From Corallococcus sp. EGB (GTDB lineage Bacteria; Myxococcota; Myxococcia; Myxococcales; Myxococcaceae): 64,000 nucleotides of DNA. The notes under the pieces were generated by a model. The model saw only the letters and a program-made list of their open reading frames with translations. It did no database searches and was not told where the DNA came from. Of the stretch, positions 17,898 through 30,784 are shown piece after piece. Position 1 is the stretch's first letter; every line of letters starts with the position of its first letter. The DNA lies in the NCBI RefSeq assembly GCF_019968905.1, contig NZ_CP079946.1:496001-560000 (forward strand), read 5' to 3'. A program made the position numbers and the translations under genes.

Positions 17898-18773
17898 GTG
17901 GCCGACTTGGGGAAAGTGGACCTGACCACGGTGCGCCCGCTCGCCTCCGGGGCGGGGTGGCGAGTGCGGGACATCGTCTGCCGCTCCGGTCCCAAGGACC
18001 CTGTCTTCGAGGAACAGCACGCCTGGGTGTCCGTCTCCGCCGTCCTGTCGGGGCACTTCACCTACCGCTCCCGCAACGGCCGGGTGCTGCTGACGCCCGG
18101 CTCGCTGCTGCTGGGGGAACAGCACGCGTCCTTCTGCTGTGGCCACGAGCACGGCGTGGGCGACCGCTGCATCGCCTTCTCCTTCGAGCCCTCGCTCATG
18201 GAAGAGGTGGCGCGGGACCTGGCGGGAGTCACGCGAACGGACTTCCCCGCGCACCGGCTGCCACCGCTCCAGCGGCTCGCGCCGCTCATCGCGGACGTCC
18301 AGGCGCTGGCGGAACAGCCTGGCCCGCGCGGCGCGGAGGAGCTGGCGCTGCGCATGGCTGGTGCCGCGCTGAGCGGCATCCACGAGGGACGCGCCCGGCC
18401 CATCACCGCCACCGAGGAGCGCCGCGTGGCGGACGCGCTCCGCTGGCTGGAGGCCCGGCTCGTGGAGCCCGTGTCCCTGGGGGGGCTCGCGGAGGAGCTG
18501 GGCATGGGGCGCCACCACCTGCTGCGCACCTTCCGCAAGGTGGTGGGAGAGAGCCCCTACAGCTACATCCTGGGCCGTCGCCTGACACTCGCCGCCGAGC
18601 GCCTGCGGATTGATGGCGGGCGCATCGCGGACATCGCCTTCGCGTGTGGCTTCGGGGATCTGTCGGAGTTCGTGCGCCGCTTCCGCGCTCGCTTCGGCGT
18701 CACGCCTTCCGCGTATCGCGCCCGCTCGCGACCCGGGTCACCCAGGACGGACGTCGCGCACGACCCGAGCTGA
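17898..18773 (+). CDS. AraC-family transcriptional regulator
   Basis: A 291-residue regulator. The C-terminal about 100 residues contain the two helix-turn-helix units of AraC/XylS proteins ('SLGGLAEELGMGRHHLLRTF' and 'IADIAFACGFGDLSEFVRRF', ending in 'FGVTPSAYR'). The N-terminal about 140 residues are beta-rich and cupin-like with a Cys/His pair (CCGHEHG), probably the effector-sensing part. GTG 17898 is preferred because GGAAGGA lies 6 bases upstream; in-frame ATGs at 17868 and 17883 are alternatives that would nearly abut the divergent gene. The 50-bp divergent intergenic region is the likely place of its operator, and the glycolipid-binding-like gene is its likely target. Confidence 0.85.
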   Translation: MADLGKVDLTTVRPLASGAGWRVRDIVCRSGPKDPVFEEQHAWVSVSAVLSGHFTYRSRNGRVLLTPGSLLLGEQHASFCCGHEHGVGDRCIAFSFEPSLMEEVARDLAGVTRTDFPAHRLPPLQRLAPLIADVQALAEQPGPRGAEELALRMAGAALSGIHEGRARPITATEERRVADALRWLEARLVEPVSLGGLAEELGMGRHHLLRTFRKVVGESPYSYILGRRLTLAAERLRIDGGRIADIAFACGFGDLSEFVRRFRARFGVTPSAYRARSRPGSPRTDVAHDPS

Positions 18774-18900
18774 GCGGTGGGATGTCACCCGGAGGCGCCC
18801 TCTCTTCACTCTGGGCGGGTTCCCGCAGTCTCCTTGGAAATCATCGCTATCGATGCTATCGGGACTGAGCAATTCTTGATCTGGACGAGGCACGAACCGC

Positions 18901-19308
18901 GTGGCGAAACATCGTGAGTGGGAGTTCGGAGCGCATCGCGCGTACTTCGAGGAGCCGGACCTGTTGGTGATGAAGTTCAACGGGCCTTCGAAGCTGGAGG
19001 ACTCGAAGAAGGTGCTGGAGATCTGCCAGGAGGTGTCGAAGAGCGGACCGGTGTTCGTCATCTCCGACGTGTCCAACGCCAGCATCGAGAAGGACGCACG
19101 CGAGCTGCTGGTGGCGCAGGCGAAGGCCGAGTGGTTCCGCGGTCACGTCTACCTGGGCACGGGCCCGCTCCAGCGTGCGGGCGCGAAGGCGTTGATGCTC
19201 GCGCTGTACTTCACCGGCAAGTGGACGGTGGACGTGGACTTCGCGGACTCCGAAAAGGAAGCCCGCGAACTCATCGCGAAGAAGCGCCAGCAGCCGCCGA
19301 AGAAGTAG
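18901..19308 (+). CDS. SpoIIAA/STAS-like protein of unknown function
   Basis: A 135-residue cytoplasmic protein starting at GTG 18901. The alternating strand/helix pattern ('DLLVMKFNGPSKLEDSKKV', 'GPVFVISDVSNASIEKDARE', 'VYLGTGPLQRAGAKALM') resembles SpoIIAA-like/STAS folds found in many short myxobacterial proteins. No Ser-phosphorylation motif of true anti-anti-sigma factors was recognised. It ends in a Lys-rich tail (KKRQQPPKK). Its stop is 16 bp from the end of a convergent lipoprotein gene. The 127-bp upstream gap carries CATCGCTATCGATG, a small inverted repeat around 18844-18857. Function unknown. Confidence 0.65.
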   Translation: MAKHREWEFGAHRAYFEEPDLLVMKFNGPSKLEDSKKVLEICQEVSKSGPVFVISDVSNASIEKDARELLVAQAKAEWFRGHVYLGTGPLQRAGAKALMLALYFTGKWTVDVDFADSEKEARELIAKKRQQPPKK

Positions 19309-19324
19309 CCGCCTCCCTTGCGCC

Positions 19325-20014
19325 TCAGTGCTGGACGTCCAGCACGAGGCGCGTGGGGTTGGTCAGCTCCATCACGCGGAACGGGGCGCGGCGCGCGGTG
19401 CCCAGCACCCACGTCACCTCGCCCTCGAAGTCACACACGCGCTCCAGCTGCAGCACGGACGGCAGCGCGGGCTTGAGCGTGCGCTGCGCCACCGTGGCCT
19501 GTCCCTGGTCGTCATGGGCCCTCGCCGGCGTGAAGCGTGCCTCCAGCGCGGCCTCTCCCGGCAGCGCCACGTCGTCGCCGGAGCCGCACTGCTGCACCGG
19601 CGTCTTCACGTACCCCAGCTGGTAGCCCGGCAGGCGCGGTCCGTCGAACTCGAACACCGTGCGGTCGTAGTCCGCGTGCGTCCCGGTGCGGACCGCGCGC
19701 AGCGTGATGGACGGAGGCTCCCCGCGCGGCTTCTGCACCGTCGCCGTCGTCCATGCCGCCTCGCCGGCCCCGGTGCTTCCGCCCGCGTCCGGCGCGACAG
19801 CCGCCGAGGCCGGCGCCGGGCCCGCCGCCTTCACGTCCAGGACGTGGTGCACCACCGGCGCCGTGGCCGCCGGCCCTTCGCGGGGCACGGCGTTGGCGGG
19901 CGGGGGAACCGCCGGCACTTCCATGGGGACGGTCGGGGGCTCCTGCTTCTGGCAGCCCTGGACCAGCAGCCCCAAGGTCATTCCCAGCACATACCCGCCT
20001 GGTCGCAGTCGCAT
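19325..20014 (-). CDS. AMIN-like-domain lipoprotein
   Basis: A 229-residue protein. ATG 20014 has a strong GGGAGGAAC ribosome site upstream and begins a signal peptide ending in the lipobox LLVQGC. A Pro/Ala/Val-rich linker follows (about 25-95). The C-terminal domain, with 'YDRTVFEFDGPRLPGYQLGY', 'LQLERVCDFEGEVTWVLG' and a final 'TNPTRLVLDVQH', matches the AMIN-like beta-sandwich used in cell-wall or outer-membrane targeting. Two Cys residues (QQCGSG, RVCDF) could form a disulphide. It is divergent from the aminotransferase gene (162 bp apart) and convergent with the SpoIIAA-like gene. A periplasmic, peptidoglycan-related role is inferred from the domain only. Confidence 0.72.
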   Translation of the reverse strand: MRLRPGGYVLGMTLGLLVQGCQKQEPPTVPMEVPAVPPPANAVPREGPAATAPVVHHVLDVKAAGPAPASAAVAPDAGGSTGAGEAAWTTATVQKPRGEPPSITLRAVRTGTHADYDRTVFEFDGPRLPGYQLGYVKTPVQQCGSGDDVALPGEAALEARFTPARAHDDQGQATVAQRTLKPALPSVLQLERVCDFEGEVTWVLGTARRAPFRVMELTNPTRLVLDVQH

Positions 20015-20176
20015 CCGGTTCCTCCCGTCGAATCCCGTCACCCGGGGACTCCCCGAGCCTTCGCATACAGCCCGCCCCACGACCATGGAAGATGCGACCT
20101 CGCGGCCCCGTTGCGTATAGGGTCCGCCGGGCCGCGTCCCCCTGGCCCCCCTTCGTGCACTGGAGAGCTCCACCCC

Positions 20177-21472
20177 ATGGCCATCGACCTGACCTCCCTC
20201 CCGCGTCCCTCTCGCGACGACACCACCGTGAGCACCCTGGTGCGTGGGCTCGTGGGCAGCGAAATCCTCCGCATCGCGGCGGAGATTCGCGAGCTCGTGG
20301 CCAAGGGCAGCAAGGTGTGCAACCTCACCGTGGGGGACTTCAACCCGAAGGAGTTCCCCATCCCGGACGGCCTGCGCGACCAGATTGGCGCCGCGCTCCA
20401 GGGCGGTGAGACGAACTACCCGCCGTCCGACGGCGTGCTGGACCTGCGCCAGGCCGTGCAGCGCTTCTACGAGCGCTCCCTCGGGCTGAAGTACCCGCTG
20501 GAGGGCATCACCATCGCGGGCGGCGCGCGGCCCGTCATCTACGCCATCTTCCGCGCGGTGCTCGACCCGGGGGACGTCGTCGTCTACCCGGTGCCGTCGT
20601 GGAACAACAACCACTACGCCCACATGCTGGGCGCCAGGGGCGTGGTGGTGACCACGGACGCGGCGGCGGGCTTCATGCCCACGCTGGCGCAGCTGGAGCC
20701 GCACCTGTCCACGGCGCGCCTGTTGTGCCTGTGCAGCCCGCTCAACCCCACCGGCACCATGCTGGACCCGGAGGCCCTGCGCGCCATCTGCCAGCGCATC
20801 GTGGAGGAGAACCGCGCGCGCGAGGGCCGCGGCCAGAAGCCCCTCATCCTGATGTACGACCACATCTACTGGGTGCTGAGCTTCGGCAAGAAGCACGTCA
20901 CCCCCGTGGAGCTGGTGCCGGAGATGGCGCCGTACACCGTGTTCGTGGACGGCATCAGCAAGGCCTTCGCCGCCACCGGCGTGCGCGTGGGCTGGGGCGT
21001 GGGCGCGCCCACCCTCATCTCCCGCATGCGCGACGTGCTGGGCCACGTGGGCGCCTGGGCCCCCAAGGCCGAGCAGCTGGCCACCGCGCGCTACCTGGAC
21101 GACACGCAGGCCACCGAGTCCTTCCTCAAGACGATGCGCCAGCGCGTCGACGAGCGCCTGGAGGCCCTCTACAAGGGCTTCCAGCGCATGAAGGACGCGG
21201 GCCTGCCGGTGGAGGCCATCGCGCCGCAGGGCGCCATCTACCTCTCCGTGCGCTTCGACGTGGTGGGCAGGGACGGGCTCACCACCAATGACGCCATCCG
21301 CAAGCGCCTGCTGGAGAAGGCCCGCTTCGCCATGGTGCCCTTCCAGGCGTTCGGCCTGGCGGCGGACACCGGCTGGTTCCGCCTCTCCGTGGGCGCCACC
21401 TCGGTCGCCGAAATCGAGGAGGCCCTGCCTCGCGTGGAGGCCACCGTGCGGGAGATCCTCGCGGCGAAATAG
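20177..21472 (+). CDS. Class I/II pyridoxal-phosphate aminotransferase
   Basis: A 431-residue fold-type I PLP enzyme. ATG 20177 is preceded by GGAGAG. The Schiff-base Lys is K262 in 'VDGISKAFAATGVRVGW', the substrate/cofactor Asn lies in 'LNPTGTML', the cofactor Asp/Tyr pair in 'MYDHIYW', and the carboxylate-binding Arg in 'GWFRLSVGA'. The N-terminal 'KGSKVCNLTVGDFNPKEFPI' is typical of aspartate/aromatic-type aminotransferases. The substrate cannot be told from the sequence. It is followed 68 bp later by a transporter gene on the same strand, possibly co-transcribed. An AMIN-like lipoprotein gene diverges upstream. Confidence 0.9.
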   Translation: MAIDLTSLPRPSRDDTTVSTLVRGLVGSEILRIAAEIRELVAKGSKVCNLTVGDFNPKEFPIPDGLRDQIGAALQGGETNYPPSDGVLDLRQAVQRFYERSLGLKYPLEGITIAGGARPVIYAIFRAVLDPGDVVVYPVPSWNNNHYAHMLGARGVVVTTDAAAGFMPTLAQLEPHLSTARLLCLCSPLNPTGTMLDPEALRAICQRIVEENRAREGRGQKPLILMYDHIYWVLSFGKKHVTPVELVPEMAPYTVFVDGISKAFAATGVRVGWGVGAPTLISRMRDVLGHVGAWAPKAEQLATARYLDDTQATESFLKTMRQRVDERLEALYKGFQRMKDAGLPVEAIAPQGAIYLSVRFDVVGRDGLTTNDAIRKRLLEKARFAMVPFQAFGLAADTGWFRLSVGATSVAEIEEALPRVEATVREILAAK

Positions 21473-21540
21473 CCTCTTTCCTCCACAGGCTGGCAGGCAG
21501 GGAATAGCCTGCCTGCCGTGGCGTTGAGGGCGCCGCCATC

Positions 21541-22827
21541 ATGCTCAAGCGCTTCGTGGACGTCCGGGACGAGGAGGTGGGGGCGGTCCTCGGGGCGTTC
21601 GTCTACTTCTTCACGTTGATGTGCGGCTACGCCATCCTGCGGCCCATCCGCAACGAGATGGGCACCGCGGGGGACGTGAAGCACCTGCCCTGGCTCTTCA
21701 GCGTCACCTTCGTCGTGATGCTGCTGGCGGTGCCGGCCTTCTCCGCGCTGGTGGCGCGCTACCCCCGGCGGGTGGTGGTGCCGCGCGTCTACCGCTTCTT
21801 CCTCTTCAACCTGGTGGCCTTCTTCGCGCTGCTCAAGTGGGGCGTGGCGAAGGAGACGGTGGCGCGCGCCTTCTACGTCTGGTTGAGCGTCTACAACCTG
21901 TTCGTCGTCTCCATCTTCTGGAGCTTCATGGCGGACGTGTTCGCCAGCGACCAGGGCAAGCGGCTCTTCGGCTTCATCGCCGCGGGCGGCACCACGGGGA
22001 TGATTGCCGGCCCGTTCCTGGTGGGCCGGCTGGCGGAGCCCGTGGGGCCGGTGAACCTCATCCTCGTGTCCGCGGTGATGCTGGAGGTGAGCGCGCAGTG
22101 CGTGCGCCGCCTGGGCCACTGGGCACGGGACGTGCAGCACCAGCCCGCAACGCGCGAGGGGCCGGTGGGCGGCGGGATGCTCGCGGGCTTGCGGCTGCTG
22201 GTGACGTCGCCGTTCCTGCTCGCGCTGGGCTTGCAGGTGCTGCTGTACGCGGCGACCTCCACGTTCCTGTACTACCAGGAGGTGCAGCTGGTCGCGTCGC
22301 TGGCGAAGGACGCGGCGGCGCGCACGGCGGCGTTCGCGGACATCGACTTCTGGGTGCAGGTGCTGACGCTGGGCATCCAGACGCTCGTCACCGGGCGGGT
22401 CATCTCCCGTCTGGGGTTGGGCGTGGCCATGGCGGTGGCGCCGGTGCTCACGCTGCTGGGCTTTGGCGTGCTCGCGTTCGCGCCGGTGCTGGGGGTGCTC
22501 ATCGCGGTGAAGTCGCTGCGGGGCGCGAGCCACTACGCGCTGGAGCGCCCGTCGCGCGAAATCCTCTTCACCACGGTGGACCGCGAGGCCCGCTACAAGT
22601 CCAAGAGCTTCATCGACACGGTGGTGTACCGCGGCAGCGACACGCTGAGCGCGTGGCTGCAGGGCGGGCTCGAGGCGCTGGGCCTGGGCATGGCGGGCCT
22701 GTCGCTGGCGGCCGTGCCCGTGGCGGCGCTGTGGCTCGCGGTGGCCCTGTACCTGGCGCGCCAGCAACGCACGCGCGCCGCTGAGACCATCCCGCAGACG
22801 TCCCTACCCGGAGGAACCACGGCATGA
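21541..22827 (+). CDS. MFS-fold transporter resembling NTP/NDP exchangers (Npt1/Npt2-like)
   Basis: A 428-residue polytopic membrane protein with about 10-12 hydrophobic segments. The N-terminal 'VYFFTLMCGYAILRPIRNEM' and 'FWSFMADVFASDQGKRLFGF' with 'AAGGTTGMIAGPFLVGRL' resemble the nucleotide transporter-like family (ATP/ADP translocase relatives) widely found in non-pathogenic bacteria, where the true substrate is mostly untested. 'ALERPSREILFTTVDREARYKSKSFIDTV' is typical of this family's late cytoplasmic loop. Its stop overlaps the next gene's start (ATGA at 22824-22827), so the two are translationally coupled. Nucleotide transport is inference from similarity. Confidence 0.75.
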   Translation: MLKRFVDVRDEEVGAVLGAFVYFFTLMCGYAILRPIRNEMGTAGDVKHLPWLFSVTFVVMLLAVPAFSALVARYPRRVVVPRVYRFFLFNLVAFFALLKWGVAKETVARAFYVWLSVYNLFVVSIFWSFMADVFASDQGKRLFGFIAAGGTTGMIAGPFLVGRLAEPVGPVNLILVSAVMLEVSAQCVRRLGHWARDVQHQPATREGPVGGGMLAGLRLLVTSPFLLALGLQVLLYAATSTFLYYQEVQLVASLAKDAAARTAAFADIDFWVQVLTLGIQTLVTGRVISRLGLGVAMAVAPVLTLLGFGVLAFAPVLGVLIAVKSLRGASHYALERPSREILFTTVDREARYKSKSFIDTVVYRGSDTLSAWLQGGLEALGLGMAGLSLAAVPVAALWLAVALYLARQQRTRAAETIPQTSLPGGTTA

Positions 22828-23978
22828 AGCTGTCCCGAAGAGGCGTGATTCAAGCAGCGGCCGCGCTCGGCGCGGTCCAGGTGTTGGGCTGTGCGTCGTC
22901 CACCAGGGCCGGTGACGACAAGGGCGGTGATGCCCCGGGCAGGCCCCTGAACATCCTCATCCTGGGCGGCACCCGGTTCCTGGGCCCCGCGCTGGTGCAG
23001 GCGGCGCAGGCGCGCGGCCACACGCTCACGCTCTTCAACCGCGGCAAGTCCAACCCCGGCCTCTTCCCGGACGTGGAGAAGCTCCAGGGCGACCGCGACC
23101 CGAACAAGGGCGAGGGCCTGAAGGCGCTCCAGGGCCGCAAGTGGGACGCGGTCATCGACACGTCCGGCTACGTGCCGCGCATCGTGAAGGCGTCCGCGGA
23201 GCTGCTCGCGCCCAACGTGGGGCAGTACGTCTTCATCTCCAGCGTGTCCGTCTACAAGGAGATGACGAAGAAGGACCTCAACGAGTCCGACGCCGTGGGC
23301 ACCATTCCGGACGAGACGAAGGAGGAGATTGACGACCTGAGCTACGGCCCGCTCAAGGCGCTCTGCGAGAGGGCCGCGGAGGCGGCGATGCCCGGCCGCA
23401 CGCTCAACATCCGCCCCGGTCTCATCGTGGGGCCGGATGACGGCTCGGACCGCTTCACCTACTGGCCGCTGCGCGTGGCGAAGGGCGGCGAGGTGCTGGC
23501 CCCCGGCGACGGTGAGGATCCGGTGCAGGTCATCGACGCGCGCGACCTGGCCGCGTTCATCATCCGGAACGTGGAGCGCCGCACCCAGGGCATCTTCAAC
23601 GTCACCGGCCCGGTGCAGCCCATGAAGATGAAGGGCATGCTGGAGACCCTGCGCGAGGCGACCGGGAGCGACGCGCGCTTCACCTGGGTGGACGCCGCGT
23701 TCCTGGAGCAGCAGAAGGTGACGGCCTTCGGGGACATGCCCGCGTGGGTGCCGCGCACCGGACCGGAGAGCGGCATCGGCGCGGCGAGCATCGCCAAGGC
23801 CATCCAGGCGGGGCTCGTCACCCGCCCGCTCGCGGACACCGCGCGCGACACGCTGACCTGGTTCCATGCGCTGCCCAAGGACCGCCAGGAGAAGCTGCGC
23901 TCGGGCCTGTCCGAGGAGCGGGAGAGGGAGGTGCTCGCCGCCTGGCACCAGACGAAGGGCACCGCCCGGGCGGACTGA
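22824..23978 (+). CDS. Tat-signal NAD-dependent epimerase/dehydratase (extended SDR)
   Basis: A 384-residue Rossmann-fold protein. The N-terminus has a twin-arginine signal (KLSRRGVIQAAAALGAV) followed by a lipobox-like VLGC with Cys23. The nucleotide loop is GGTRFLG (48-54), and the catalytic YxxxK is in 'DLSYGPLKALCERAA'; a Ser-rich strand (VFISSVSVYKE) supplies the catalytic Ser. It is closest in style to the NAD-dependent epimerase/RNA-binding-like proteins with an 'RPGLIVGPDDGSDRFTYW' segment. If exported, it would work outside the cytoplasm, which is unusual for an NAD(P)-dependent enzyme unless it is pre-folded with cofactor, as the Tat route allows. It overlaps the transporter gene by 4 nt. 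The substrate is unknown. Confidence 0.82.
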   Translation: MKLSRRGVIQAAAALGAVQVLGCASSTRAGDDKGGDAPGRPLNILILGGTRFLGPALVQAAQARGHTLTLFNRGKSNPGLFPDVEKLQGDRDPNKGEGLKALQGRKWDAVIDTSGYVPRIVKASAELLAPNVGQYVFISSVSVYKEMTKKDLNESDAVGTIPDETKEEIDDLSYGPLKALCERAAEAAMPGRTLNIRPGLIVGPDDGSDRFTYWPLRVAKGGEVLAPGDGEDPVQVIDARDLAAFIIRNVERRTQGIFNVTGPVQPMKMKGMLETLREATGSDARFTWVDAAFLEQQKVTAFGDMPAWVPRTGPESGIGAASIAKAIQAGLVTRPLADTARDTLTWFHALPKDRQEKLRSGLSEEREREVLAAWHQTKGTARAD

Positions 23979-24117
23979 GCGGCGTGCGTCACGCGCGCGG
24001 GGGGCTGCCCTCGCGCGCCTGGCTGTCGTGCGGCCGGGCGGCCATACAGGAGCCGCCGGGCAGGCAGCGGGCATGCGGTGGTGGCCGGGCGCGTCATGCG
24101 TCCGCACCTTGTCCGCC

Positions 24118-25482
24118 ATGGAACGCGACCAGGACAGCAGGCATCACGTGGTCATCGTAGGGGCGGGCTTCGGCGGGCTTCAGGCCGCGAAGGCCCTGGG
24201 CAAGGCGCGCAACGTGCGGGTGACGGTGGTGGACCGCTACAACCACCATCTCTTCCAGCCGCTCCTCTACCAGGTGGCGACGTCCGTGCTGAACACCGCG
24301 GATATCTCCGCGCCCATCCGCAGCATCCTGCACGCGCGCAATACGGAGGTGCTGCTGGCCGAGGCGAAGTCGGTGGACGTACACCGCAAGGTGCTCGTCG
24401 TGGAGGGCGGGGAGATTCCCTACGACTCGCTGGTGGTGGCCACGGGCGCGTCGCACTCGTACTTCAAGCACCCGGAGTGGGCGCAGGTGGCGCCGGGCCT
24501 GAAGACGCTGGACGACGCGGTGCGGATCCGCGAGCGCATCCTGACGGCCTTCGAGGCGGCGGAGCGCGAGCCCGACCCGGTGCGCCAGCGTCAGTGGATG
24601 ACCTTCGTCATCATCGGCGCGGGGCCCACGGGCGTGGAGCTGGCGGGGGCGCTCTCGTACATGACGCGGCACGGGCTGCGGAGGGACTTCCGGCACATCG
24701 ACACGCGCGAGGCGCGGGTCATCCTGCTGGAGGGCCTGCCGCGCGTGCTGAACGCCTATCCGGAGGAGCTGTCCGAGGAGGCGAAGCTGGACCTGGAGGA
24801 GCTGCACGTCGACGTGCGCACCGGGGCCATGGTGACGGAAATCGACGACGAGGGCGTCACGGTGGGTGACGAGCACATCGCCACGAAGACGGTGCTGTGG
24901 GGCGCGGGGGTGGCGGCGTCGCCGCTGGTGCGCTCGCTGGGGGTGCCGCTGGACCGGGCGGGGCGGGTGCGGGTGACGCCGTTGCTCACGGCGCCGGGCC
25001 TGCCGGACGTGTATGTGATTGGCGACGTGGCGGCGGTGGAGCAGCAGGGCAAGCCCGTGCCGGGCATCGCGCCGGCGGCGATGCAGATGGGGCGGCACGT
25101 GGCGAAGACCGTCCTCTGCCGTCTGGCGGGCAAGCCGCCGCGCGCGTTCCGCTACCACGACAAGGGCAGCTTCGCGGTGATTGGCCGCGGCTTCGCGGTG
25201 GGCGTGCTCTACGACAAGTGGCGCATGAAGGGGCTGCCCGCGTGGCTCGTCTGGGCGGGCGTGCACATCGCCTACCTCATCGGCTACCGCAACCGCCTCT
25301 TCGTGATGCTGAACTGGGGCTACACGTTCATCACCCGGGGCGGCCGGAACATGCGGCTCATCACCAGCAACGTGGCGAAGCGCATGCCCGTCCTGGCGGC
25401 GTCCCGCCAGGTCCCCGGCCTGCCTCCTCCTCCCGTGCGTCCGGAGCTGCCGACGGCCTCGCGGCCCGCGCCGGTGCACTGA
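24118..25482 (+). CDS. Type II NADH dehydrogenase-like NAD(P)/FAD oxidoreductase
   Basis: A 454-residue flavoprotein. ATG 24118 is chosen because the dinucleotide motif 'HVVIVGAGFGGLQAAKAL' (GAGFGG at 15-20) begins close to it; the frame is open further upstream. A second nucleotide motif, 'FVIIGAGPTGVELAGAL' (from about 164), binds NAD(P)H. Signature stretches are 'YNHHLFQPLLYQVAT', 'VLWGAGVAASPLVRSLG' and 'VYVIGDVAAVEQQGKPVPGI'. The C-terminal hydrophobic/amphipathic segment ('LPAWLVWAGVHIAYLIGY') would attach it to the inner membrane for quinone reduction. It is a single-subunit, non-proton-pumping dehydrogenase by family. It stands between the epimerase gene and the topoisomerase-helicase gene without overlap. 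Confidence 0.9.
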   Translation: MERDQDSRHHVVIVGAGFGGLQAAKALGKARNVRVTVVDRYNHHLFQPLLYQVATSVLNTADISAPIRSILHARNTEVLLAEAKSVDVHRKVLVVEGGEIPYDSLVVATGASHSYFKHPEWAQVAPGLKTLDDAVRIRERILTAFEAAEREPDPVRQRQWMTFVIIGAGPTGVELAGALSYMTRHGLRRDFRHIDTREARVILLEGLPRVLNAYPEELSEEAKLDLEELHVDVRTGAMVTEIDDEGVTVGDEHIATKTVLWGAGVAASPLVRSLGVPLDRAGRVRVTPLLTAPGLPDVYVIGDVAAVEQQGKPVPGIAPAAMQMGRHVAKTVLCRLAGKPPRAFRYHDKGSFAVIGRGFAVGVLYDKWRMKGLPAWLVWAGVHIAYLIGYRNRLFVMLNWGYTFITRGGRNMRLITSNVAKRMPVLAASRQVPGLPPPPVRPELPTASRPAPVH

Positions 25483-25610
25483 GCTGGGAAGACCTGGGAC
25501 GTGGTGCGAAGTCGCCCCGGTGCCTGCTGGCGCCGGGGCGATTTCCGTTTTGATGCGGGCGGTCCCCGCCTCCCGTCCGCCGCGCCGGCCCCCTCGGAGG
25601 GCATGCAGGC

Positions 25611-30458
<4,848 letters not shown>

Positions 30459-30784
30459 GGGCAGGGCCCTCTGGCCCCGCGTCTCACGAAGGCCGCCCCG
30501 CCCCCTCGGGTGGGACGGCCGGAATCCGAGTGGATCCATTTCGGACCGCGCGTCGACACGGCCTGCACCGCGTGGGCAGCCCCGTCGCCCGTGAGGATCC
30601 GTCGCGGTCTTTCCGTCCGCCGCGAACCGCCTGACAAGGGAAAGCCCTTTCCTGGGCCGCAGGCGCGGAGAGCGGCCTGCCAGGCGTGGAAGCCGCGTTC
30701 CCTCGCTTGTAGGCCCACAGCCGGGTGCCACCTTCTCGTCCACACGCGCAATGGGAGCGGCGTGAGGGCACAAGGGGGCGCGCA
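30459..30784. other. Intergenic region
   Basis: 326 bp between the topoisomerase-helicase fusion and the MBL-fold gene. It holds a strong stem-loop at its start (30491-30520) and the ribosome site AAGGGGG (30771-30777) of the next gene. I see no ORF with convincing codon use, no tRNA and no repeat in the rest. Confidence 0.5.
30491..30520 (+). terminator. Stem-loop after the TopoIII-RecQ gene
   Basis: GGCCGCCCCGCCC pairs with GGGTGGGACGGCC (13 bp, one mismatch and one G-T) around a CCTC loop, 32 bp after the stop. No T-tract follows, so it may be factor-dependent or an mRNA-end stabiliser. Confidence 0.45.
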
